A program made the translations under genes and the position numbers. The notes under the pieces were generated by a model, which saw only the letters and a program-made list of their open reading frames with translations, ran no database searches and was not told the origin of the DNA. Of a DNA stretch of 64,000 nucleotides, positions 35,590 to 45,632 are shown piece by piece. This stretch comes from Cephalotus follicularis. Its lineage: Eukaryota > Streptophyta > Magnoliopsida > Oxalidales > Cephalotaceae. The DNA lies in contig BDDD01002953.1 of assembly GCA_001972305.1 (NCBI GenBank), positions 92,885 to 156,884 on the forward strand, in the 5' to 3' direction. Each line of letters begins with the position of its first letter. The stretch's first letter is position 1.

Positions 35590-36530
35590 TACAGAAATCC
35601 TTCTCTCAACAGTATCCTACGTGGAGGACTTTTATTTGTTAAGAGAGACGCTAGCCAAGGATGCCTGGAGGAAGATTTCGATCTCTGATCCCTGCACAAG
35701 GTAACAAAATGGTGGATAGCCCAGGAGGTTGTTCTCCCGGGGACACTCCGACGCTCAAGTTAGACAAAGTGCAGAGGATATAAGGTTCTTTGCAATGTAA
35801 AAATGGCTGACCTTTGTTCAGTCTGTTGAACTTGTATTTATAGTGTTGTCTTGTAACGGTTTGAGCGTGAAAATAGGAGGTTATAGCTGTCCCCTAGGGA
35901 AATGCCGAGGATCCCGGCCATTCCCCTTGATCTCCGCCAAAAATGTCGTTGTTTCCTTTGTTAGTAGTTTGGTATATCACAACTTCTTTATTTAGATAAG
36001 GACGAATCCCAAAAAATCAGGTTGAGATAACTCCCTTATCCTGTTGGCAAAGTGATACTCGTATGTCGTTGGACTGTTGAGGACATGAATTACTACACTA
36101 CTTCCGAGGTCATGGGCCTTCTGGTGCTTCCTCAGTGGTGTACATTTAGGACGCCAGGTCCTCTATCATTCATCCGAGGACGTGGCCTTTTTGGATAGAG
36201 CCGGCGAGAAATCCTCAGTTTCTGTGTAGTGGAGGGAATGTCTTCTGTCCCATGTCTGATAGATACTGTGGGCAGAGGAAGTCCTCGGCCCTGACATTCC
36301 GGATGAGGTCTTCTGACCTGAAGTCCGAGGAGGGTCCTCGGCCTTGATGTCTCAGTATGTGCTCTTCAAAAAATAGTGGTCCTCGGCTCTGGGTCCGAGG
36401 AGGATGTCCTCTACCATGTATGTGTTCCTCGGCATGGCCTTTTGACAAGCTTCTAATCCCCCCTGGACAACTGGCCACGTCTGCGGTGGACACATGTCCC
36501 TCTTAATATAAACATATTTGTCCTCCATCA
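35584..36530 (-). repeat. 3' LTR of element B2 (947 bp)
   Basis: Plus-strand TGTTGATACAG...CCTCCATCA. On the minus strand it starts TGATGGAGG and ends CTGTATCAACA like LTR B. It has a minus-strand TATAAATA at 35835-35842. The G-box is mutated (GACACATGTCC near 36489). Confidence 0.93.
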
Positions 36531-36546
36531 TATGCCCCCCTGGTCC
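36531..36546 (-). other. Polypurine tract of element B2
   Basis: On the minus strand GGACCAGGGGGGCATA abuts the 3' LTR and is identical to that of element B. Confidence 0.9.
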
Positions 36547-36958
36547 TTGTTCTCTGACCTTGGTCAGAGGAGGAGGATCAGAGTTGAGAGCCTTGGCTCG
36601 GGCAAGACTCCTCTGCAGTACTTCCCACTAGCTTTTCTTTGTACAAATGGACCGAGGCTGAGAGTGTTGCCTTTGTCGTTCCTCTGATACAAAACCTAGT
36701 CTGCCTGAACCGAGGACTAAAGGCTTGCCCTTTGATCTGTCACTAATTTTATTGACAGGCCTCGAGTTGAGAACCGTTATGATTATCATTTAACTTGCGT
36801 ACTGAATACGCTTCACACGTGGCACGCTCAGAATGTCTCCCGCCTCTGCCTTTTCGTTTCCCGCGCCTGTCTCCTCATTTCCCGCGCCTGATTTGACGGT
36901 CCGTTTCCCAGTCGTTGGATCTGTGCGAGGTGGAGGGCTAGGATCCGAGATGGGGGTC

Positions 36959-36966
36959 TATAAAAG
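36959..36966 (+). promoter_or_regulatory. TATA box of the antisense gene (element B2)
   Basis: TATAAAAG about 218 bp before the ATG at 37177, preceded by GGATCCGAG as in element B. A 5'UTR intron donor TTTG|GTAAGTT follows at 37088-37098, with a likely acceptor TTCTTTAG ending at 37149. Confidence 0.65.
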
Positions 36967-37176
36967 CTTTTGTTCTTCTCACAGCAAAACTTTCGTCTCT
37001 TGAACCTTCAGAACTTACATTGTTGTTGAGAGCTTGCCCAATCCACAGTGCCTTCAGAACCCTATTCCATCCCTTCGAATCAAAGTCTTTGGTAAGTTTC
37101 TGTCATCTCTTTGCTTTTCCAGATCGCTGTAAGATTTTTTTTTCTTTAGCAATTTTTTGTTCTTCATTTCTTACTC

Positions 37177-39632
37177 ATGGCTAGTCAAGAACAATCTAGT
37201 GGGTCTTCTTCTACTTCTCCCCTGTCTGTCGAGCCTTTGGCCATGGTGGTTCCAACCGCTGAAAGGCCACTTGGTGTTGAAGGTACTCTGGGGGCTGCGG
37301 TGGGTGACCCTGATGCACCCATTGCAGAGGCCAATCCTCTTCCAGATGATTGTGTCTTCGGTGTAAGCGCCCTCAGCCAAGCTAAGGTGAAAAATCTCTC
37401 TGCAAAGTACAACTTCACTCGTGGGTTGACCTACTGTTTTCCTAAGGATCCTCGGATAGTTACCATGAGCCGAGAAGGTCTCTTTGTGATCTTCGAAGGG
37501 GAACTTTCCCATGGTCTGAGGGTCCCAGTTCCTTCCTTTGCCATATCTGTCTTAGTCAACTTTAGTCTTCATCCCTCACTTCTTCAACCTCAGTCTTGGA
37601 GCTTCATAATAGGCTTCCTCGTCAAATGTATAGAGTCCGAGGTGGATGCGACTGTGAACCTGTTTAAGGAGTTTCACGTCCTCTCGGCCACCCCTAAAAC
37701 GATCGGGTATTTTTTTCAAGTCCCGTTATGGGGTGAAAAAGCTTCTCCTCAACCCTACCAAATCCATAAAACACTGGAGGAAGAAGTACTTCTTAATAAA
37801 GGACTTTGAAGGATTTACTCCCTCTCCCTGGTGCAACTCCCTGGACACAAAATCTTTGAACAAGAGGTCTCGCCTGACCTCAGCTGAGAAGATCGGCCTT
37901 AATAAACTCTTGGCCCTTGAGCCAGAGGATGTGAACTCCACCGCTAGCGAGGATCGTTTGATCCAAGCCGGACTGAGTGTAGTCCTCGGACCAAGATCTC
38001 CCTCGGACGGATCCGAGGAGGACGTCTCAGAGGGAGAGGGAGAACAAGATAGTCCTCAGCCCCCAATGTTGGAGCAAATTTGTATAAAGCCTTTGCCTCC
38101 TCCGTTTCTTCTGTTTGTGCTATTTTCGTTGATTTTTTTGCATTTTTGGATCTCTGTTTTTAACTCTCTTGTCTTTTTTCATCTATGGCTCCTCGTCGCG
38201 ACTTTTCTACTATCATGAAGGCCACCGACTAGAGGAAGGCCCCTGCAACTGGTGGGCCGAAGCCTAAGGGGAAAACCTCTGTGGCCGAGGGGTCAAGGCC
38301 GTAGGTCAAAACTCCTCCACCTGCTAGGGTGCCTGTTGCTGCTGCCGAGAAGAGGAAGGAAGCAAGCAAAAGGGCTGCAGATAGCACCTCCATTGCTGAG
38401 CACGCTCCTCTGATGAAAAAGAGCAGGAAAGGGAAGGCTGTCGACGAGACCAAGAAGGTGCAGGAGGTCGAGGACGTCGCTGCCCTCGGAGCAAGCTCCC
38501 AGGACCCAATCATCATTCCTCCAACTCGGGAGGTAGACGAGCTGCTTAATGAGTTTGAGGACATGGACTGCCACAAACTTAACCTGAACAGTCCTGGGGT
38601 CCCCCAAGCAGTTAGTCGGCTGGTCTTCTTCCCCATGGAGATGGAGGCAAGGGAGAAATGGTCCAACGAGGAGTTGGTGACCCATTGTATGAGGAGCAAC
38701 TTGAGGGTAAATGATCTCTTCCTTAGTTGCCTTGATTTTACTTGTGTTTTGGTTCTTCATAATTACTAACATTTGTACTCCTCTGACAGGCTCTGAACAA
38801 CACTCAACTGCTTGTGGACAACTTCTCTACAGTAGTAGCCAGGGAAAGAGAGCTGAGGACGAGCATGGCCTCGATGGAGGAAACTGCCCACTCGGCTCAG
38901 GCTCAAATGAACGAGGTTCTCAAGGTTCAGGAGTCCTTGGTCGAGGAGAAGAAGCAAGCGGTTGAGGACTTGGAGGAGGAGAGGGCCGAGAGGAAGGGGC
39001 TGGAGGCCAAGCTGAACCAAGCCGAGAAGAAAATCGATGATCTGGTAGCCAGGCTTGAGCGGCAGCAGAGGAAAGAGAAGGAGCAGCTGAGGAGGGAAAA
39101 AAACTAGGCAGTTGCAGACTTCAAGAACTTGGAGGAGTTCAAGGAGTTGATAAGGTACTCCGTGGAGGAATTCAAGAGCTCAGACGAGTTCGAAGAAGCA
39201 GTGTTCCAGGAAGAGACCGAGTACTTACGTCGGGGCTTCTATGCATGCAGGAATTGGGTCTCTTCTCTGCAGCCCGAGTTCTCGCTGGATGAAGTGGTGT
39301 ATGGTCCCTCTGCCAATGCATTTGACTTCTACCCAGAGGGAATTGATGCAGTGGAGGAGAAACTTCGACAGACGTTGGAGGAAGGAGTCTCATCAGCCAT
39401 GGTGGATGATCTGCCAACTCCAACTTCACCTGACTTGGTTATTCTTGCTGCGGATCCTGCTACCTCCTCGGACCATGCATCAGAACCCTCAGCTCTTCCT
39501 TCCTCTTCGGCTCCAGAAGACCCCTTTGCTGGCTTTGGAGATCCTCCTCTGCCTTCTGTTGAGGCCTTCTTAACTCCTCCACCCCAGTACGAAGACCCTC
39601 TGGCAGAGCAAGAAGATCCTCCTCAACCTTAG
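37177..39632 (+). pseudogene. Spliced antisense gene of element B2 (Transposase_28-like), lightly decayed
   Basis: It is transcribed opposite to the element. ATG at 37177-37179; the protein starts MASQEQSSG. Exon 1 (to about 38081) has the globular region ENPLPDD-like acidic lead, RVPVPSFAISVLVNFSLHPS and QPQSWSFIIGFLVKC, matching the element B copy. Intron 1 has donor GTATAAAG at 38082; exon 2 begins near MAPRRDFST (38185) and ends at 38706; intron 2 is 38707-38789 (GTAAAT...TGACAG), 83 bp and phase 0 as in B. Exon 3 (38790-39632) is a Lys/Glu-rich coiled coil followed by YLRRGFYACRNWV and a Ser/Pro-rich tail. One extra T near 37711-37717 shifts the frame, and TAG stops lie near 38230, 38302 and 39104. 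Function unknown. Confidence 0.82.
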
Positions 39633-39693
39633 CTTTTTTGTTTTGCTTTGTAATAGTTTTTAGTCTCTTTTCTTGTAATCTCTTCTAAACATC

Positions 39694-39699
39694 AATAAA
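39694..39699 (+). terminator. Poly(A) signal of the antisense gene in element B2
   Basis: AATAAA about 60 bp after the TAG stop at 39630-39632, in a T-rich 3' region. Confidence 0.65.
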
Positions 39700-40608
39700 G
39701 GAATTTCTTTTTTCATTCTCTGGTATTGCCATTAAATTTTTCTTCTATGTGTTATGATTGATCTCTACATACTTGTACTTATTAATAATTCCCTTAGGAA
39801 TTTTGTCTTCATGGTGACCTCTGACTTCTCACACAAGTGGGCACTTGACTCCAAAAAAGCTTAAGCAACTTATCAGAAATATAAATAAAAAGGCTTTGCC
39901 TTCTCAGACTTTATCTTCAATTGGTTCCTTGTATGTTTGAGCTTTGATTGTATATATGTGCTGATAATTCCTTAGGACTTTTAACTTAGCCCAAATCACT
40001 AACTCTCCGTGGACGAGGTCACTAACTCTCCTATGGGTTTGCCGAGGAGAGTATCGTCTGACCTAAGAGGATTTAGGACAGGTCGGCTGAGCTTTCAGTC
40101 CACTTGGAGACACTTGTATTAAAGTGCTCAGTCCGACGAGCTTGATCGTTGCGAGTTCCCATGGATTCGCCTTTCAAGTCACGATTTTAGGACTGGTTGG
40201 ACAAGGTCCTATGTTGTTGTCGGCCAGAATTTGCTCCCTTAGGAGTCTTAGTGCTTCCTTGGAAGTCTTTAGGCGTGCTCATCGGAAGGAGTCTTTGGTA
40301 TGTGCGTCCTTGGATGCTCTTGAATGCCTGTTTCACTGCTCTGTCTGAGACCTCGGCTTGTGTTGGTTTTCCTTTTGAGAATTAGTCTCCGTAAGGCTTA
40401 GGAAGCTTTAGATCCCTAAGTTCCCCCTTGGGGGCGTGGTCTGAGATGCTTAGCTTAAGACTGAGGGAGCTGATCGGTGGCTGTTCAGAGGTTTGAGGAC
40501 ATGAACATTGGACCTCTGGTCCCTTGCAAACTTGGAACTATAATGTTGAACACAAATCGTTGAACGAATCTTGAAAAAAATTCAAACCTCATTGAAAATA
40601 TCTTACAA
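39700..40608. other. Non-coding region of element B2
   Basis: It corresponds to 30040-30919 of element B in reverse. No gene is seen. It has the same GGAAGTC / GGAAGGAGTC short inverted repeats. Confidence 0.65.
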
Positions 40609-41160
40609 TTATTGATAATACTTCCTCAGACGCTCGGTATTCCAAGCGCTGGCAATCTCCCTACCCCCCAAAGTTTCAAGTTTGAATGTTCCTGGGCGGA
40701 GGACCCTTTTGATTTTATATGGTCCTTCCCAGGCAGGAGCTAGTTTTCCTCTAGTACCAGTAGGGTCTGCAATGGCTGAGTTGCGTAGGACTAGATCTCC
40801 TTGCCTTAGTGGTCTTGGGCTTACTCTTTTGTTGTAGTAACGGCTTATCCTCTGCTGATAGGCTGCAACTCTGATTGCAGCCTTGTCTCTGAGTTCTTCC
40901 ACTAGGTCGAGGAGGCACCTCAGCCCTTCCTCGTTGTTGTCCTCAGTAAAGTGCACAACTCTTGGTGATTGTATTCCAACCTCCACTGATATCATAGCCT
41001 CCGCTCCGAAACATAAACTGTATGGGGATTCTCCTGTTGTAGTCCGAGAAGTAGTTCTATATGCCCATAATACACTTGGTAACTCCTCGGTCCACCTTCC
41101 CTTGCTGTCTTCTAAGCGCTTTTTCAAGCCCGAGCTGATTTCTCTGTTGATCACCTCGGC
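40609..41160 (-). pseudogene. pol (IN): C-terminal part of B2 integrase, 5' truncated
   Basis: 181 codons are open, starting MINREISSGLKKRLED and ending LRKYYQ, with WAYRTTSRTTTGESPYSL and WEGPYKIKRVLRPG. This is the tail after the catalytic Glu. It aligns with 29500-30039 of element B but lacks the stop that B has before EELPS. Upstream it runs straight into the truncated LTR at 41160, so the core and zinc finger are missing. Confidence 0.9.
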
Positions 41161-42074
41161 TACGTGGAGGACTTTAATTTGTTAAGAGAAATGCTAGCCA
41201 AGGATGCCTGGAGGAAGATTTCGATCTCTGATCCCTGCACAAGGTAACAAAATGGTGGATAGCCCAGGAGGTTGTTCTCCCGGGGACACTCCGACGCTCA
41301 AGTTAGACAAAGTGCAGAGGATATAAGGTTCTTTGCAATGTAAAAATGGCTGACCTTTGTTCAGTCTGTTGAACTTGTATTTATAGTGTTGTCTTGTAAC
41401 GGTTTGAGTGTGAAAATAGGAGGTTACAGCTGTCCCCTAGGGAAATGCCGAGGATCCCGGCCATTCCCCTTGATCTCCGCCAAAAATATCGTTGTTTCCT
41501 TTGTTAGTAGTTTGGTATATCACTACTTCTTTATTTAGATAAGGACGAATCCCAGAAAATCAGGTTGAGATAACTCCCTTATCCTATTGGCAAAGTGATA
41601 CTCCTCTGTCGCTGGACTGTTGAGGACATGAATTACTACACTACTTCCGAGGTCATGGGCCTTCTGGTGCTTCCTCAGTGGTGTACATTTAGGACGTCAG
41701 GTCCTCTATCATTCATCCGAGGACGTGGCCTTTTTGGATAGAGCCAGGGAGAAAATCCTCAGTTTCTGTGTAGTGGAGGGAATGTCTTCTGTCCCATGTC
41801 TGATAGATACTGTAGGCAGAGGAAGTCATCGGCCCCGACATTCCGGATGAGGTCTTCTGACCCGAAGTCCGAGGAGGGTCCTCGGCCTTGATGTCTCAGT
41901 ATGTGCTCTTCAAAAAATAGTGGTCCTCGGCTTTGGGTCTGAGGAGGATGTCGTCTACCATGTATGTGTTCCTCGGCACAGCCTTTTGACAAGCTTCTAA
42001 TCCCCCCTGGACAACTGGCCACGTCTGCGGTGGACACGTGTCCCTCTTAATATAAACATATTTTTCCTCCATCA
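41161..42074 (-). repeat. 5' LTR of element B2, lacking its last 30 or so bases
   Basis: It begins CTACGTGGAGGAC, matching 35614 onward in the other LTR. The 3' LTR shows the missing terminal TGTTGATACAGAAATCC. The outer end is CCTCCATCA next to TATAT. It has an intact G-box GACACGTGTCC at 42033-42043 and a minus-strand TATAAATA at 41378-41385. Confidence 0.93.
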
Positions 42075-42079
42075 TATAT

Positions 42080-42684
42080 GATAATCAGTTTGTGTAATTT
42101 TATTTTTTTTTCTTTTTGCTTCGGTTTAAACTTTAAATTACCAGTTTAATAGCCGATGTTTTAGTCGCTCCATTATTCGTTATTAGTCACTCCATTATTC
42201 GGCGGTGGCCACGTCTGCTTTTTCAGTACTTTTTTAATATATTGGAATTTTTCATGGCAATTGTATTGATTACATATGATTAATCTCTGTTTTTTTGTAC
42301 ATATAATATAATATTAATTAATTTAATCTCTTAAGACAAATATTAATTATGATTGTATATGTTTAAATTAATTATTTTCATTTATACAATGACAATGGTG
42401 ATAACATATAATATTCAACTACAATAAATATATGAAAAATATCAAATACGAATAATTGAAGGAATATGTATGTGTTCCACATTTTTGATATACTTGTTTA
42501 CATTTTTTTTTTTAAATTTTTTTTGCTCATTTAAATTTTTTTTTTATTTATTTGTTGCTCAAATCACTTTTATATAAACTCTAATGTCATGTATGATACT
42601 ATAAATGTATTAAAATTATTAAATTTTTGGGGATGAGATTCAAACTTGATTGTTGGTGAATCATTAGGCAGAAGCAGGTGGGTC
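42080..42684. other. AT-rich non-coding interval before the second copy of the duplicated locus
   Basis: No gene is seen. It has T-rich runs near 42500-42555. The stretch at 42455-42500 (GTATGTGTTCCACATTTTTG) resembles 22890-22925. Confidence 0.6.
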
Positions 42685-42881
42685 TGTGACACCTCACTCA
42701 AAGTGGGCAAGAGGAGAGGGCTATCTGTGATATGGAGCCACACACAAGAGGAAAAGGCTATCCACGAGATAGAATCTCCCTTGAGACAGAAGATTACGCT
42801 ATATAAGAAATGATCTAAAACCGAATCACATGAGGTACCTTTTGGATTGGCTGAGGAGTTAGTAGAAACTCCGATGTTAAG

Positions 42882-44032
42882 TGTGACATCCGTGTCCAAG
42901 TACGGTCGGCGTCTATGAGCCTACAGGGTTTTTGTCTGTCTGTCTGTTAGTCTGTTTTTATGACTTTCTGTTCTGATGCTTTGACACGATGGTGTCATTG
43001 CCACTATTTCTGATGGACGTTCGGCCCGTCGAGGCCCAGACATCAACCTTACCTAGTAGACCCATGGCATCTTTATATATTTACTTTGTTTAAAACTCTG
43101 TTAATTATTATATATATCTGAAAATCTGAGGATTTAAATATGTTTGAAAGAAATGATCTGGTTTTCTGCTGATTTATGGAAATATCTGTTTTACACATGA
43201 GTTTTGAATTTATATTCTGTTTTAGTTGTTTTAATCTATTTTATAAATCAGATTCTAGATTTGATTCTGTTTTTGAACTTCTGTTTAAGTTTGTTTTATA
43301 CTTTTGCTGTAACATTTCTGTAAAAGTATATTTTACTGCGAGCAAAACTCTGCTGAATCTTTTGTTCCATCTCACTAGTCATGTGGACTAACCCCTCACA
43401 TATTTTCTGTTTTTAGTTCTGACATGTTAGTCTGCTGCGCTTTGTCAGCTGGAGTCTGTATGTCTGTTGAGGTGAGACCACAAGGACATGCCTACTAGAG
43501 TCAACACATGCATATCATCATTATATCAGTATTTAAATTTATGCATTACTTATGTTTTTATATAGCTGTTTTGGTTTTGTTTAAAAGGGCTGAGCTCTAT
43601 TCAGGTTTTAAGTTTTGTTAATATGGTTGAGGCAGAGCCCAACCAATTACTTGTTTTCTATTTTTAAATTGTGATCTGCTGAGTGCTGAGCCCATTTTAT
43701 AAATTGTTTCCTCCTTCGGGAGTGTAGTCTGTTGAGGGCTGAGACCATTTTATAAACTGTTTCCTCATTCGAGAGTGTGATTTTTATAAACTGTGTTTTT
43801 CATTTACATGGGGCATAGTCCGATAAATGAATATTACATGCCCGATTTTGTAAAATTTTCAGAGTTAGAATTATTTTCAAGTTTTCAAGAAACTTTATGT
43901 TTTTCTTTATGTTTTGAAGAATTCTCTGTTTAAAAATGTATTTCTGAAACTCTATGAGGTGAGTCTCTTATGGGAGGCTTGGCCTCGTAGCGGGCGCGAC
44001 GGATTCCAGCCGGGCTGGGTCCGGGCGTGTCA
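42882..44032 (+). repeat. 5' LTR of element D
   Basis: It runs TGTGACATCCG...GCGTGTCA. It includes two to three tandem units of about 67 bp near 43670-43800 (TGAGCCCATTTTATAA, CCTTCGGGAGTGT), also present at 48655-48785 in the other LTR. Confidence 0.92.
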
Positions 44033-44035
44033 GTT

Positions 44036-44047
44036 TGGTATTAGAGC
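44036..44047 (+). other. Primer binding site of element D (Met tRNA type)
   Basis: TGGTATTAGAGC lies three bases after the 5' LTR. Confidence 0.85.
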
Positions 44048-45610
44048 TTTTGGTTTTCAGATTCTCTAGACTCATCTGCATGTCATGCATTCTGGTAGGC
44101 ATTCGGTTCTGAGTTCTGGTATAAATGTGGATAGCATGCCTTGTGGTCGAAAAATCATCTTGTGATTGAGTTTGAGTTTGGGCTCAACCCAAATGTTTTG
44201 AGGTCTGAGATTTCTGTTCTGGATTTCTCTGTCGCAATAGAGTTGTTGCTAGGGTGCCACACCCTTATTCCCCCTGTTCTGATATGGTATGTCTGAAATA
44301 TTTGATAATGATCTGAAGTTCTGATTCTGTTGCTGAAGTTGTTGGTTGGTTATATCTGAGGTTATAAAGATATAACTTTTTAATTCTGAAATTTTAAGGT
44401 TCGAGTTTTAGTAGGTTTATCTGTTTTGTGAAATCTTGATTAAGTTTCTGATGAGGTTCCGATTGGTGTCTGAATTTTTGTCTGATGGAGTTCCCTGTTA
44501 AGGGGGATATGTTTGGGAGTCAATAGATTCTGATGAATGTGATGCTCTGTTGGGTAGTAAATGTCGAGTAATTGATGTGATTGATCCATCCCTCTGGAAA
44601 GTTTAATGATTGTGTATCTTTTGTAAGCTATAGTACGAGGAGATATAATGTGGAGTTCGTTGATAAACGTCTCTTGAGATAATAAGTATGATTAGTTGAA
44701 TAAGGTTGAATTGACGTTCTGGATTCAATATTCTACTCGATGTTCATGACTAGGGTATGAAATGAGTAAGTGTAGATAAGTGAATGCAGAGAGAATCTGT
44801 ATTGTGGCCTTGAGGTCTATAAGATTGCTTTATTTGCAGACTCTTCTGACTTGTTTTGAATGAAGTTAATGGTTGCTTATATGATCTGATTAGACTTGGG
44901 TTGCATTTTGATGACTTTAGTTTTAACCTCTACAAGTTATATGGGAGACTTGATGATAGGAAATGAGGATCTGTAAAGTGGTAATATGTTAGTAAGGTTC
45001 TCGATATGCTTATGTGATATCGATGATTGCAATATGAGTTTTGCTAATTTGATGACTATTAAAGATCCTTAATATCTGTTTAAAGTTCTGGTATGACTGA
45101 ATTTTTTTATGTTAAATTGAAGTTCCTAGATGATGGAAATGCTACGCGTTCTAGTGATATGTTATGAATAATGACATGATTCTCTTGATGAGAGCAAGTT
45201 GTTATAAGTTTTCTGCAGTCTCTGCATGGTTATGAATTTGGTAATGTCGAGGATTGTAGTGTAAGTTTTGATCAAATGTCTGTTAAGAATCTGTATTCAT
45301 GACTTGAAGTCTTGATACAATCTGGTTAGAGAATGAATTTGGGGTTTCTGCTTGATACAATCTTGTGAGTCAAGATACCTTGTGAATCATGTTTGGAGAA
45401 AAACTTTTCAAGTTCTGGTGTCAAAAATCTGAAAATGATATGTGAATGGTTCTGATGCGAATAAAAGTGATTGTCGAAAGTCTTGGGTGATCTGATTTCT
45501 GTATTGTTGGAAAGTGGTAATGAGTATCTTATGAGGCAAGTGCTCAGATCTTTCCGACCTTTGGAGTGCTAGGAATTTCGGGGACGAAATTCTGTTAAGG
45601 GGGATATGTT
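44048..45610 (+). other. Non-coding interior of element D with polypurine tract
   Basis: No ORF with retrotransposon motifs is seen in any frame. The sequence is TG-rich with many short stops. The polypurine tract AAGGGGGA is at 45598-45605, directly before the 3' LTR. Confidence 0.85.
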
Positions 45611-45632
45611 TGTGACATCCATGTCCTAGAAC

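Larger units (their letters stand above)
35584..42074 (-). mobile_element. Element B2: internally deleted Tat-type element, minus strand
   Basis: The element is flanked by the perfect duplication TATAT (35579-35583, 42075-42079). On the minus strand the order is 5' LTR (41161-42074), the C-terminal part of IN, a non-coding region, the antisense gene (plus strand here), the polypurine tract and the 3' LTR (35584-36530). One deletion with its junction at 41160/41161 removed the last 30 or so bases of the 5' LTR, the primer site, gag, PR, RT, both RNase H domains and most of IN. The sequence and promoter layout are close to element B but the LTR differs clearly, so it is a sister family. Confidence 0.92.
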
